Assembly: GCF_036324505.1 (NCBI RefSeq)
Contig: NC_086352.1
Coordinates: forward strand, 30,026,312 to 30,090,311
Length of the DNA: 64,000 nucleotides
Direction of reading: 5' to 3'
Origin: Eleginops maclovinus
Lineage: Eukaryota > Chordata > Actinopteri > Perciformes > Eleginopidae
Each line of letters starts with the position of its first letter. The first letter of the stretch is position 1. The notes under the pieces are model-generated. The model saw only the letters and a program-made list of their open reading frames with translations, did not search any database and was not told where the DNA came from. Positions 13,801 through 57,651 of the stretch are shown here, in pieces. The position numbers and the translations under genes were made by a program.

Positions 13801-14389
13801 ACCCGGATGAATATCATATATCTGTGATGTTGAGTGCATTTTTAGATATTTCATGTTGAAGTGATGCAATTCATGTGTGTGGCTTACTCAACCTCCATAA
13901 GCCTGCATGTCTCATTCTACTGCAGTTTGCCATTTCCAGTAATTCCCTAAAGAGAAGCTGATTGAACTCCAAGTGTTGGTAGGTTAGCATGGAGGTTTAA
14001 TGTGTGGGTGGACGCAGCCTAGTAAGAGCCAGAGAGCACATTTTTCCTGGCAAGAACATTTTATTCACATGAAATTTAATTGCCATCCCTTAGGACAATA
14101 CATTCATAGTTAAAGTCATTTTTCATTCAAAGATGAAAAAAATATGCAGTTTTCTGTGTTTCAAATGTTGGGATACTTGTTTTTTGTCATATTATACTAA
14201 AGTTTGGGGGGGTTTAGACTGACAAATAAGATATTTAAAGGCTAAAGATAACCTTGGACTTAGGGAGGAATATTTTTGCTCTATTTTATTAACCAACAAT
14301 TTAGTAAAAAAATATATATAATATTTGATTGCAGAACACATCCATTCACACAGAGGAAAAAGCTGCCCTATAAGATGCACAAGAAACAA

Positions 14390-14471
14390 CAGCATGTTGT
14401 CTGCAGGGATGGGGACCGAACCACCAACATTACATTTGGTGGATGACCGCTCTGCCTTCTTAGCCACAGTC
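14390..14471 (-). repeat. tRNA-like SINE fragment
   Basis: 'cagcatgttgtctgcagggatggggaccgaaccaccaacat' ends in a region that on the minus strand gives a B-box-like ggttcggtcc and an A-box-like tggctaagaaggcagagc. Confidence 0.55.
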
Positions 14472-14565
14472 TTCTCCATTTCCTCGCATTCCACAATAGG
14501 TGCATCTGTTAAAAGAAACTAACATTGACACACCATTGGCTATGCCTCTGAAAGAAATTTGGGGC

Positions 14566-14631
14566 CCGGGTTGGGGGATCGAACCACCAACCTTCCAATT
14601 GACAGACAACCACTGTATTTCTTTTCCTCTC
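14566..14631 (-). repeat. tRNA-like SINE fragment
   Basis: 'gggggatcgaaccaccaacc' gives a minus-strand B box ggttcgatcc. It is a second partial copy 100 bp from the previous one, in the same orientation. Confidence 0.55.
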
Positions 14632-14999
14632 CGTACCTTTTCAGTTATACTGCATGGAAGTTTTCGGGAAACTTTGCATCTAATTTTCCTCTCTGCGGTC
14701 TCACCTGTCGCTGAGGTTTGACAGCGGTGCACAGATGAAAAAAAAGCGAGAGGGGGTACATTTTTTACCCGACTCTCCATTATGCATTTCCATATCCTAT
14801 CCTCCACCAAATGAGTCCTTTGTCTGCACCGACACCAGCGCTAATGAGAGAGTTGCACTGTAGCATTTTAGAAGCCATTGCACCTCAATCCATCAGAAGA
14901 GATTTGTGTTCAGCTGCTTTTTCTCTACTTCTCTCTCTACTCTCTGATTGATGATAACGAGGTTGTTGCTCTTATCAACCAAACAAAATGACTCCCAGA

Positions 15000-15226
<227 letters not shown>

Positions 15227-15912
15227 TTCCCCACAATGAGAACAAGATGAAAGGCCGCTGCTCCTGTGCGTCACAAACCTGCTTCCTAAATTTCTCTGAA
15301 AATACCGTCACTCAGCGCAACGAAGATGATCATCTCTGCATACAATTCACTGACACGCACACACATGCACACACACAAATTACATTACATTAATGGTACT
15401 TCTACAAATAAAGAACAAGAAGATGAAAGGCACCAAGGACACCCACAGAGAGACATTTACATATGCATAAATATAACAATACACACAACTCTTGGATAGG
15501 AAGGAGCACAATAGAAAGACAGAAATGCAGACTGGTTAACACAAAACATCTATCCCGAATAAAAGGAATAGCAAAAAGACATTATTTTAAATCTATGTAA
15601 ATAAGTCTCTTTCTTGCTCAAGGTGAGTTACTCCAAAACACAAAACAGACTTTTGAAAGACAAATTCAGTTTTTTCCCAACATATTTGCTTTGTTTGCAT
15701 GTGATTTATTCCTCATGTTGTGTTCCACTACAAGACAAGCCCAAAAGGTCTGAGATACTGCAGAGAGCAACTTTAGAAATTCTTGCTTGTTTCCTCTTTT
15801 CTTCCTTTTTTCTGTGTGTTTTCTTGTTTCTTTCATGTCGGTTCACACCCTTCATTCACACTGCAGGCAACATGAGTGATGTGTTACTCCATTTTGGCCA
15901 ATAGAGACTTTA

Positions 15913-15939
15913 TGTTGTTGTTGTTGTTGTTGTTGTTGT
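15913..15939. repeat. (TTG)9 microsatellite
   Basis: Uninterrupted TTG/TGT trinucleotides. Confidence 0.9.
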
Positions 15940-16595
15940 AGTGCTATAAAGTGTTGCCTTAAAGGGCTACCCCTGAGACGAACATAGGACTCCATGTGTT
16001 TTATTGCTTTAGTTCTGTCTTATCCTTTTTTCCCCTATTATGAGGAGACTTGGAAAAGCAGTACTGTAGTACTAGCTGATGCAGCTATTTATTTTAGCTT
16101 TATTTTGTTGTTTTATATTCTTTAATTTGCAAAAGGATGACAAGAAATCTGGCATTTTTTGTCTTGACACAATGTGAAGAGGCATCCTTGAGTAGGTTTC
16201 TTTATGAAAGAGAATATTTGATGTAGTGGAGAAGGAAAATGGTACTATGCAAAGACTGCTGATTAATTGGCTCATTTGGGCTATTGGTAAAATAACTGTT
16301 GTTTTTGTCATGAATATTATCACTCAGAGCACAAATATTATACTTTGAAAATATGGTATTTAAGATCAGTTTCTTCAGAGTTGGCCAACCAGAAATATTA
16401 TTTGGATATCCTGATTTGCACATTGTTCCCAATCATCACAAAGACATGTATAGAGCCTTGTTTTTTTATTGTTTATTTGATAAGAAAGGACTTATATTGC
16501 GAGAGAGACTTGGTAAAGATTGGCATCAGGTACATTTTAGGATCTGGCCCCAAGGTCCACCATGTGGTCAAATTAAGTACATTTCATCCAGCATA

Positions 16596-16643
16596 CAGTA
16601 TTTGTAAACTACATTTTTGCAGTATTTGTAAACTACATTTTTG
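16596..16643. repeat. Perfect 24-bp tandem duplication
   Basis: The unit cagtatttgtaaactacatt + tttg occurs twice head to tail without mismatch, indicating a recent duplication. Confidence 0.9.
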
Positions 16644-16669
16644 CTGCCCAAAATGCAAACCTATACGGA

Positions 16670-16815
16670 GGTGGGAAGTAACCAAGTACATTTACTCAAG
16701 TACTGTACTTAAGTACAATATTGAGATAATTGTACTTGAGTATTTCCATTTTATACTGTGTACTTCTACTCCACTATAACCCAAAGGTATATTGTGTACT
16801 TCTACTCCCAGATTC
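16670..16815. repeat. TACTTGAGTA-type teleost dispersed repeat
   Basis: 'aagtaaccaagtacatttac', 'tcaagtactgtacttaagta', 'tgtacttgagtatttccatt' and 'tacttctactccactat' follow a familiar teleost interspersed repeat. A second copy is at 60595-60700. Confidence 0.6.
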
Positions 16816-17374
16816 AGATATGGCTAACCATAAGTCATAGTCACTCTTCTCAAGGGGTGTTAAGCAAAACAATATAAAAGTAAGAAAGTCAGAAAGACCT
16901 CACAACCAGATAAATATGCAGCTCCATTTCATGCAATCTCAACCCATCTCACTGTGTGGGTGAAAAAACAATGAAACAAAAACATCTGATGTTTCTCTCC
17001 CTCTCTGCTCTTTACATCTCCCTCACCTTTTAATATTTAGCTCCTTCTCTCCGAGTGCTCCTGCGTCTCTCATCAACCTTTGTTGGTTATTCACAGTTTT
17101 ACTTTCATTTAAATTGCTATAGATAGGAGGCAGCAATAACACGGGCTACTGTCATTTCACACAGGAGTGATTTGAATTTTGATTTCAACCACTGTCTCTT
17201 CCTCCTTCCTCTCTCTCACACATACAGTATATACACAAATCAATTCTCATTTCACAGTTTCCTTTAATGGCATGGATGTTTGATGTACAGCAAATCAAGG
17301 AAATAAAGAAAGTCTTTAAGATCTCAGTGCTGTTTGATTTGACAAAACCTTATTTACTGGTGATAATGCGGACA

Positions 17375-17482
17375 TGCCAATTTAGGGTTGAATGTCTTCC
17401 CATGGACACTTTGGCATGTTGACTGCAGGGACTCGGGATCAAACCATTGACCAATTGAATGTTATGCTGGGAACCACAGACG
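17375..17482 (-). repeat. SINE-like fragment
   Basis: 'cccatggacactttggcatg', 'ttgactgcagggactcggga' and 'tcaaaccattgaccaattga' follow the order of the SINE-like repeat seen at 74 and 14390. Confidence 0.5.
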
Positions 17483-17861
17483 TCCAATAAAGAAGTCAGG
17501 CAGTAACTGGCCTTCCGTTATTCTGTGATCAAACTTGTTCCGTTTTTTTCCCCCATATCACCATAAGTGTCGAAAGTGAAAGTGTATGGTTACCTGTTTT
17601 TATTGGAGTTGTGCAGCCTGTCGACTACAGCTCTGCCTCTAAAAGCTCACTGTGGCTGCTCCTCACTCTTCCATTATTCCCGGCTATATTTCAAACTGGC
17701 AGAATATGCCCAAAATGGCCGTTGTGTTTTGTAGACTTTTTAAAATGTTCTACGGTTGATATGTATATATTTACTGACCATGTTTATCTTTTAATTCATT
17801 CCTTTGTATTTTTTTTATATTTTGTTATATCATTAACTCATGTGTAATGCCTGTTGACATG

Positions 17862-17955
17862 CAGCTGTGGCAACAACATTTCCCAATGTGGGATGAATAA
17901 ACTAAATGTAATCTAATCCAATCTGATTTAATCAATCCAATCTGATTTAATCAAT
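17862..17955 (+). repeat. Non-LTR retroelement tail-like fragment
   Basis: 'caacatttcccaatgtggga' then 'tgaataaa' followed by a short tandem series of ATCTAATCC/CAATCTGATTTAATC units. This resembles the 3' ends of teleost LINE/SINE elements, which finish in short tandem repeats. A related piece lies near 45555-45615. Confidence 0.4.
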
Positions 17956-18232
17956 CACCAATGCTTTTAATGTGAAAACACAGCAGTTGCATTAGTAACT
18001 TAACTTAACTTCTAACTTTACTTTTCCGTAATGTCTCCATAGACTCTTAGTTCACAATTCTTAAAATGTCACATTATTACTCTTCTTCCATTGGTATGCC
18101 TTTCGCTTCATAACCATGGTGTTTCACAATGAATATAGACCGCACAGACATTTGTTTAAATGCATTCACTGATGCGTCATAAGCAACATGTAGTCTGCAT
18201 GTTAACCTCTTTGTTCTCTGTCTCTTTCACAG

Positions 18233-48803
<30,571 letters not shown>

Positions 48804-49362
48804 ATTTACAACGCTTATGACCCCTAAGTCCAGCCCACTGCAGTGTAGTCATCAAATGATCCTGCAAGGCAACTGAGTATTCATCACATGTATTAACAAG
48901 ATAAATTCTAAGCTATAAGCTTCCCCTTCGGTACGACTCACCCTGATGGTACAAAGTACAATTTTCCTCAACAGCAATACAATCTGAAATAGCGTAGTTT
49001 AGCCTCTTCTATCTGAGGGGTGAAAATACAACCATTCATGTTTAATATAAAAATGTTGATTAAAGTGGCTGTGGTTATTTATTAGCATTTGTAGCTAGTC
49101 ATGTCAAATGCAACATAGTTAGCTAACATTTCCAAGAAAGCTGTTCTTTCATCCTTAAACTGTATACTAGCAGTTGTGCTTTATAGCACTTAGAACATTG
49201 CCTAAACTTGACACATCTTTTCATTTGAGTTTAGTCTCCCATCTCTGTGGTGTGTGCAAATTAAATAGTTTTTAGTTAGCATAGGTGGCTAGCAAAATGC
49301 CATCTACTCATCTACTGGTATTTTGCCCTTTCACTATACGTTTTCATTTAGCTTACTCTGTC

Positions 49363-49480
49363 CTAAGCTAAAAGGGTATGCTAAGTTAAGCTAGCAGGCT
49401 GCTGGCTGTAGCTTTACATTTAGCATACATACATGGCATCCATCTTTTCATCTAGGACTCTGTAGTTAGGGGAATCTACA
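49363..49480. repeat. Dispersed fish repeat fragment in the presumed 3'UTR
   Basis: 'ctagcaggctgctggctgta' and 'catacatggcatccatcttt' match, from recall, the other part of the interspersed repeat seen at 10705-10850. Confidence 0.4.
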
Positions 49481-50289
49481 TATTTTAAAACATGACAAAC
49501 TCTTTTCTTTGTATCTGTTTCTCGAAATGTTTTCAGGTATTAAAGCGTAATGGCACTTTGAATTAATAAATGAACAATTAGCTCAGATGTTAGCTCACCA
49601 GCAATAACCTATAGCCATTACTTAACAATTTGTCAGTTTAAGGTCACGTTGTATCATGAGGGTTGTTGTCCCAAAACTGATGCATATGCCTCCCAGGATC
49701 CTTACCAATGTGTCACATATCTCTAGATATATAGAGAGAATATAGGATCCATCAGAATACATGCATTAACCTTTATCTTAAATATACGTGGGTTTGAAAA
49801 CAACTGCAAAGATGTTTGGGTTTTATACAGAAATCCACAGCATATTTAGCTGAGGATAGGTGTTTATTGTATTAGGTTGAGATCTTAGTTGAATGCTTTA
49901 CCGCATGCACAATCTGCTGCATGACAATAGTTACTGTTTGTCATTCCATCCTGATGGTATAACACATTTCTAGGCCACAAAATAAGAGTTTTCAACAGGC
50001 CTGTTTTTCGATGTAGGGCTCTGCATGACGATGACTCATCTGAAGTCCTAGGACTGAGGACCTGTTAGAGAATACCGTTTTATTGAATCGGGGCAGCAAC
50101 AAAAACTGCTGTCATCTTTAGTAAAAGTTGATAAAAGATTCACTTTGACTTATTTTAAAGCGTGCCTCTCTGAATATACTCACTGTGATGTATCCGTCCA
50201 ATCTTGCCACTGTGTGTGTGTGTGTGTGTACATTTGTTACCCATGTCGTTCAAAATGAGTATTTTTAACTCACAACTGTAGTTTCAAAG

Positions 50290-50295
50290 AATAAA
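50290..50295 (+). terminator. Candidate poly(A) signal of phkb
   Basis: AATAAA followed within 45 nt by a GT-rich downstream element. It is chosen over 49565-49570 because that site lacks an obvious GT-rich element. Alternative polyadenylation is possible. Confidence 0.45.
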
Positions 50296-50315
50296 GCTAT
50301 CACGATAAACATTCC

Positions 50316-53300
50316 TCTCTGTGTGACTTTGTGAATATGTGAGGTTCAGAATATGCTCCTGAAACATTTCCCATCCTGTTCTTTAGTTATGTTCTTATGA
50401 AATAATTACATTTAATTACTTAAAATTATGCCAAAATCTCTTGGTCCTTGGGTAAAATTGCAGCAGAAATTGAGCGTGATTGTGAGAGCCTAGAGCAGTG
50501 CGTTTGGCATCGTATCGGATCCTACCAGTTACACCCTCTCATGTGGCCCGAACCCTTATCAATCTGCATCTCATGGCTGTGAGTGCTGTCTGCAAGACTG
50601 ACTAACTGACTGGCAGAGAGAGGTGGAGATGTGGGCGAGAGCCAGAGGAAGAAGATAGATGAGCTCTGCCTCACGCTCAATATTTTCAAATCAACTTGCA
50701 TGCTGTTGAGGGAAGAATTTTGCCTGTCTTTTTGAATAAATCTCTTCCTAACTGAGAAAAATCCAAACGTAAATTATTTTCTATCAACAACAAAACAGGC
50801 AACTCAAAAATGCTTGAAAGTTTTTGTTTATATCTGGTTAAGCTTACATTTGTTGCTAATGAACTATACAGCCTATATTGATAGGATTAGAATACATTTC
50901 CAGTCAAAAAGTACGTGATTGTAATGTAACTTTATACATATTTTTTGTACCATGTGTTTAAAGTAATAATGATAATAATAATAATAATGAAAACACTCTT
51001 TTTCTCCTAATTTCTTTTCTACCTTTTCCACAGATGGGAAAGAAAATTCTTGAACTTAGAATGATTATCCTACCAAACCCATGTTTTTAACTGTTGTTAT
51101 ACATTAACATAAAGGAAAAAAATAACGATTCATATCATACTGAGGTGTCTTCTAGTATCACCACAATATTTGTTTTAGTTGCTCCTTAGACTTTCTGTAG
51201 CTCAAAGAAGGCATGAAAAAAACATGTCATGTCATATTTTGGGCATTGTAGAATGAGGTGTTTTTGAGAGCTTTATCCGCACGTTTATGGAAATGACATG
51301 AAAGAGTCCCTCGTTGATGCGGCTCGATGATGTTAAAATGTGATAATATTTTAAAAGCATAACAATTTATAATCATCTATAATTTATGTGAACAAAATAT
51401 CAATCTACTTACTATTAACAAGTTGAAAACTCAGATGTAGGGACCTACATGATATTTTTCTTTGTGCAGCAAGGCTCTTCTGTTGGCTTGTATGTGGAGT
51501 CCATCCCTCATCAGTCCACTAGGCTGCAGCAGAGTTCAAGATATGATCCTTTTTTACCTGGATTTTTGATTTAAGATGTTTCTGTTTTAAAACAGAAATA
51601 ATTTCAAATGCAAAATAATACATGGAAAGAACAAAGTATGTGGCTTGTTATCCATGACCTATGGTTTCATTGAATACCATTATTATACAATATATTGTTT
51701 TGACATTACACCCCCATAATTTGCTTTTGCACTTTACGAATCTGCAATATGTGGTTTATATGTGTCAATGGATGAATAGGTGATTTCTGCTTCACAAAAA
51801 ACCCTGCATACTTTTCAATCCTCCCAGAACTAGAACATGTTCTCTGTACTCCAAACCATAACGAATAAACCGTACATAATTCCATTCAGGAAACAGCTCA
51901 GGTTTCACCTCTGCTTCACATTGCTTTGTCTTTGTCTGCCCAAAGGGCACGCTAGGTGAGTGCCACAGTGGGCTTGTCTTGTCATACGGGAGAAAAACAA
52001 ACAGGTGTGAGCTGGCAAGAGGCCCTGCTGTTTGACTGAATGGAGAAGGAACAAGGAACACTAGAGATCAACAGAAAGCTGCACACAGATCAGTGGCCTT
52101 ACAAAATGTCAAGACTTTAAAAATAAAACGAGTTTTGAGTTGTTATTAGATCAAATTAGATTAGAGATAATATAATCAGGCTATATACATGTACAAAATT
52201 GTGTGTAAGAGACGATAAGAAGGCATGAGTTGTGTCCTTGAAACCCAATTGTGTTTAGTCAGTGCACCAGTAAAATAAAAGGCAAGATTTAAGTACTGCA
52301 GTGATAGATAAATCAACCGCAAATGTATGAAAGCATTATTAATATCTCTTCTTTCTTTTTTCTTCTTTTCCTACACAGCAACACACATCGTATATACCCA
52401 CATCCCTTGGCACTCTTACCATATATTTCTCTGGAAGCATTTTGTCAACATTAAGATAACAGATAGGGAGCATAATCACAGATGAAACACTCATTCCATG
52501 TGCTATAACGTTTCTCCCAAGGGGGTGAGCACAGCCTTCCTTCGTCTGCATCTCTATCACACCTTCTGCTAAAATACAGCAAGACATCCGCCGCCTCCTC
52601 CCTCGCCGTTATCTGGGTGGGAGATGTGAGTGACTGCCAGTCGGTAGATAAAACAGCATTATAATGTGTTTAGTCTGCAGGCAGCCAACCGCTTTGGAAT
52701 TTTGCTGCCGATCTACAGGTGGTTGTCATAAATCGTGTATACCTTACATCAGTCATTGGTGGTAGGTGGGAGTTGCTGACATCCCATGGTTCTTGTGGCC
52801 ATGTTAGTGAGTCAGTCCACCACTTTAGTCCAGACTCAATATATCTCAAGATACATTGGCTAGGTTGCTATGATATTTTGAACAGAACGTGCTGGTCTTT
52901 GGGAAGAGGGTTTTTGAGGATGTTGAGGATCCTGACTTTTATTCTGGCACCATGTTCTATTGTCATTAAAAGTGTTCACTTAGGATAAGTTTAAATATCT
53001 TTGGTGACCAACTTTTATCTTGCTCTTTCATCAGGTTGGAATGGTGTATATTAAAAGTTGACCCAGTCACCAAGACATCATCATTGACTAGGGTTTGAAG
53101 CCTCAAGTTCATTATTCAGGCCATCTCCATCTTGGTTTATTGCAACCAAAATGGACACTAAGGTTTGGAGTTAAGTACAATTGATCATCATCAAGATTTT
53201 ATGTAAATGGAAAACACACTGTGCAAGATCAAAAGATTGGACAATACCCAACAACTTTTGTAAATGTCCCTTCTCCAAGTGAAAAGCACTTTTGACAACC

Positions 53301-56300
53301 ATCAGTTTATGAATTACTTGAAGTTCTGGGGAAGCATACTCAATTCTTCATTCCTTTTTTTGGTCTCTTACATTATAGGTTTTCGGTCACAATGTTGGAC
53401 ATTTTTGGACACCTTTCACCTTTGCGCTCCTTGATACTGCTTACTTTTAATCCAGAAGAACTCCGTTGCAGTTGCAGAAATGTAATAATATTCAATATAA
53501 CTTACAACTGCAACCAAAGTTAACATTATGTTATTAATATGTGCAATCAAGTGCCAGATTGTAATCTGAAGGGCAGCAGGACAGCGGTGCACCGTGCTTC
53601 TCGTAACAGTTTTTATTGTGGTATGACATGCTGGTGCTACTATGGCCTCATAACTCAGCATCTGTCATCGAGAGAGCCAAGGTGACACACATCTATCAAC
53701 ATCCTATATTAGAGATGGCAGATGCAGGCACACAAACACACAAACACAGGCCTTGAATGGTAAGCCATATTTTCTCTGCCTTTAATCGTGGCTTAACTGA
53801 TTGCAGTTAACATGAGACAGTAAAAGTCTTTGACTTTGTAGAGCTATGAGGCAAACACTTAAGGGCAAATTTTACAAATAATGGATTGCAGCCACTGATA
53901 CTTCCATGGATTGGGCATCCCTTGCGACCGCTGTCTGCCCTTTCTTTATGGCGGTTTCATAAAATATATTGTGCAAATGATATTACAGCATATCTGATTG
54001 TGATTATCAATTTAATGGCAAAATATAAATGTTGCTTCTGCCCTAATGTCTTTAAATTAGACTGTTATCGCAAAGAGCCACATTTACATAGAAAAAGGAG
54101 AGTTTATCACTAAATGAGAATGTTTGAAATAGTAAAGTTAGCTGTTGATTTTTTACCCTTTGCAGGTATTTGACAAGTTCTGAGAAGTGTTTTTGGTCTT
54201 AAGTTTTGCAGGTTTAGCTTCAGCAATAACCATTCCTTTCCCAGAATCCACTTAATTAGACTATTAATGGTAGAGCACAGTTAATGGTCAGATAGACAGA
54301 TGAGACAAGATGCGATATATAGCTAGGTACATGTATGTAATGTAATGAAGCCATGCGATGTGACATGTCTTCATATGTAGAACATGTGACATGTAATGAT
54401 GTTTGAATGGAATGGATGTGGTTGAAAGAAAAAGTAAAACACATTTTTTAAGGTAATGTTGCTAAAGCCCAATTGTTTTTGTTTTTATTTTATTTCATTT
54501 TATGTCTTTTCTTTTTATATACTTCAATTTTATTTTTTTCCAATTATGTCATGTCTTGTCTTTGCCTCAGCTCATGTATCGATTTTTTGTGCACAATATA
54601 ATATACCTTCTTATCATTGCTGGTGATGATGATTATCACTATAATGATGTCATACCTTGCAAAGCTACACACCTCAAACCAAAAATTGCACACATGCTTT
54701 ACTAAAATAAGGAAATCCATCATAGGATTTGGAACCATCTTCTACTTGAAAGGCATACATTGGTTAAAAGATCAATTGGGCCCTCTAGGCCCTCTCTGAG
54801 ATCCTAAAATATTCAAAAAAATTATATTCAAAAACATTAAAATATATATATATTTTTTTAGTTATATTTTTCATTAGTTTTACCAAAAAAACTTGATTTA
54901 ATTGTATTTAAAATTTCCAAAGAAATAAATCCTTCAAATCTGCCGATTCAGTTTCTGTGGGAATGGGAAGGGTTAAATGAAATCGGGGCTGTCATTCATG
55001 CGTTTTGCACCCCGGGCCGTGGTTTTTAATATATAGTACACGCAGCTTGTGTGATGATTATTTGTATTTTTAATTTGTAAGTAAAACATTGTGCTTAATA
55101 AATAAGTAGATTTTTTAATAACTCTTTCTTTTTCTGTTGCATTGATAAGGCTCGATTAGCGTTTTAAGGCTAGAGTTTTCTTTTCTCGACGAGGGAAGGG
55201 GGGTCAGAGGGCCTAGCTATAAAATTCATGGCTCGCAGCTGAAATTGGTTATGAGAAAAATGTCAAATGTTACAATTTAACATTCATAAATTTATCATTT
55301 ATGAAAAGGGGAGTGTGTGAGATTAACGACAGAGTTAACAGATCATCCCTTTCACACACTCCCCTGTCTGATTGTGACTGGAAGGAGGTGACTGTATGTG
55401 GGTAATATGAATATCTAAACACGTGTGGACACCTTGAGAAATGTAATCTTCTCCAAATCCCAAGGCCAGACACATGCAAAGGCTAATGCTTTCTGCACAT
55501 TTACAGAGGAGGTGAGGAAGGAAGGTGGAGAAAGATTTTAAGAGGACACAGAAGAAGAATTGTGAGGATGAGGAAATGTAAGAGAAGGTGTCAAACTTGC
55601 AGTGTGATAGGGGAACGATGCGCGATGACGGAACATTTAAAAGAGTGAGAGCAGGAAATTAGTACAAGAAAGGGGAGGAGGAGGATGTGAAGGACATTCA
55701 TGTCCAACCTCCTGCGGTGTGTGTATCTCAGCAGCAGCAGTCCAGACTGAAGATGATGGGAAATCTGCAAAGAGACCGGGGGGGAGTACCACAGCCCCTG
55801 ACCTTGCCAGGGAGAAACCCTGCACAGCAGGAGGTTGACAGAGAGAAAAAGGGAGTGTGGGACAAAAGTGAATTTTTAAGCCTGACAGAAGCCTGAAAAC
55901 ACAGCCTCCTTTGTGAGTTATTGAGGGAAGAGACATACAGTAATGGAATCCCTGAAACATGGAGGAGGAGGATATTTCTCTTGGCTTGGTTGAATGTTGA
56001 ATTGCTGTTATGTTCTAATACTGTTTTGGAGGTTTATTTATTATATGGCTTTTCTGTATTCCTATAAATACAAATCCATTAACAGTAGATTTACCACTAT
56101 AGTCGGTAAATATACTATAAGTACTTCTTTCACACTACTTTAATTAGATTTATTTTTTAATTCTGCTGAATTTATTAAAGAAGTATCGTGAAAGCTGATC
56201 AAACTCCTTATTAAATGTGTGTGTTTTTGCAACTTCAATTGTATTCAACATCACTAAATAGAAATATATGGTCTTTTTATTTCACTACTTTTTCAATTGG

Positions 56301-56323
56301 TTATCATACAAAGTGGATATATT
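50316..56323. other. Intergenic-like 6 kb, no gene recognised
   Basis: AT-rich DNA without recognisable exons or protein domains; frames of 60-107 codons lack any support. Contains a 14-bp stem hairpin at 55307-55365 and short (AAT)n runs near 50970. In mammals the gene after PHKB is an ABC transporter (ABCC12); nothing like one was recognised here. Confidence 0.6.
55307..55365. other. Perfect 14-bp inverted repeat (hairpin)
   Basis: aggggagtgtgtga at 55307-55320 is the exact reverse complement of tcacacactcccct at 55352-55365, with a 31-nt loop. The stem stops after one or two further pairs, shorter than a usual microRNA precursor. Function unknown. Confidence 0.6.
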
Positions 56324-56571
56324 CCGTCTCGCGCCTGCGCAGGTCGACAAAGTCACGTCTGACCTCGTATGACCCGGTTCGGGTATAAGTTCCGGTGTCA
56401 TCTACGAGATCAGTCCTACAGAATCTTCTTGCGGAATCACAGGATTCTGAGCGACCAAGAACTCTGGCGGTCATCCAGGATTCATAGAACCGTAGTTACA
56501 TTCGTAAGAGGCAGTGCTTTAGCACTGGATGATTTATAACAACAGAGTCGAGAGAATCCTGAGTGCTCACC

Positions 56572-56960
56572 TCATAAAGGTGTAGTAGAGGAACTCGGAA
56601 GAAGAACCACGCCCAATGGATGGGAGATGGCAACATTCACGCTGTAGTATCTGGAAAATGTGCTCGGTGATGCCCATGAGGCCGCAGCACATATGTCCTC
56701 CAAGGCCACCCCTCTCATGGTCACCCATGACGTGGAGACGCTCCTGGTAGAGTGGCATTTTATTCCAGACGGTAGAGGACGGGCACTTGTCCTGTATGCA
56801 TGGGCAATGCCGTCCACGATCCAGTGGGACAGGCACTGTTTTGTCAGAGCACAGCCCTTCCTAGAACCACTGTTACAGACAAACAGCTGTTCAGACCGCC
56901 GTACGCATGTGGTAGCCTCGACATAAGCTCTAAGGGCCCACACTAGGCATAATAGCCTTG
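56572..56960 (-). pseudogene. DIRS-like tyrosine recombinase, C-terminal catalytic part
   Basis: The last third of a 359-codon open frame (57651-56572) reads as a tyrosine recombinase: RAYVEATTCVRRSEQLFVCN, LSHWIVDGIAHAY, then CHSTRSVSTSW, ICAAASWASPSTFSRYYSVNV. Counting from that frame's start, H300xxR303, Trp326 and Tyr335/336 fit the HxxR...W...Y catalytic pattern. The N-terminal recombinase half is absent. The middle of the open frame (about residues 65-220) is an out-of-frame reading of RT sequence, so the long open frame is a deletion chimaera. Confidence 0.8.
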
Positions 56961-57651
56961 AACATTCTTCCCCCTCTCCAGTTGGGGGGTCGAACCGTGC
57001 CAGCTGGATAGGCCTGCTGAGGCAGCTGTCAACTTGCCTAGAAGGCGGAGGAACAGAATGTAGGGCAATGACCTGCCCCTTCGGAAGAGGGGAAGGAGGT
57101 GGAGGATGTCGTCCATGCGCTGAGCTGACGGACAAGCCCTCATGGTGACTGTGTCCAGAGCCACACCAATGAAGGTTAAGCTCTGAGAGGGATTCAGAGA
57201 GCTCTTCTCGAAGTTCACCCTGAGACCCAGCTAGGCCACGTGAGAGAGAAGGAGAGCCATGTCCCGGGTCGACTGAGACCGGGACGGCGCACAAATCAGC
57301 CTGTCGTCTAGGTGCGGCAGAATCTTCATTCCCTGCGACTGCAGGGGCAAGAGAGCTGCCGCAACGCACCTGGTGAACACCCGTGGGGAGAGGGAGAGTC
57401 CATATGGAAGCACCCTGAACTGAAAATGACCGCCTTGGAAGGCAAAACGAAGAAACTGTCGAGTAGAACCCCCCGGGTTGTGCAAGGGGGTCCACAGGCT
57501 CGATTGCAGATTTTACAAGGAGGACAGATATCTCCTGCTTCAGGGCTAAGGCCTTCGCTGGATCTCTGATGATAGTCATCTTGATCCGGCTGAAGGCTAG
57601 GGGCCGGCGTCGGAATTGAAGCTTGTAACCCTGGGCTAAGGTGGAAACCAC
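56943..57651 (-). pseudogene. DIRS-like reverse transcriptase fragments
   Basis: Three pieces: an N-terminal RT lead-in in the frame starting at 57651 (LAQGYKLQFRRRPLAFSRIK...), then a one-frame shift to FAFQGGHFQFRVLPYGLSLS...HLDD near 57485-57231, an in-frame TAG at 57231-57233, then VNFEKSSLNPSQSLTFIGVA and LLGKLTAASAG. The palm motif with the paired aspartates survives as HLDD. The segment that should carry the first catalytic aspartate is missing at the frame switch, so no active enzyme can be made. Confidence 0.75.

Larger units (their letters stand above)
48804..50315 (+). other. phkb: Probable phkb 3'UTR
   Basis: The noncoding stretch after the stop codon contains AATAAA at 49565-49570 and at 50290-50295. 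The second is followed by a TG/T-rich stretch (ctctctgtgtgactttgtg), so cleavage near 50.31 kb is plausible. About 49363-49480 resembles a dispersed fish repeat also seen near 10.7 kb. The exact end is not provable from sequence. Confidence 0.5.

Noticed and set aside
51792..54799. Possible exons of a neighbouring gene downstream of phkb
   Set aside because: No frame here has splice-flanked, family-like coding sequence.
56572..57651. 359-codon frame as an intact gene
   Set aside because: Its middle third is an out-of-frame reading of reverse transcriptase. Only the two ends match DIRS proteins, so it is a deletion chimaera.
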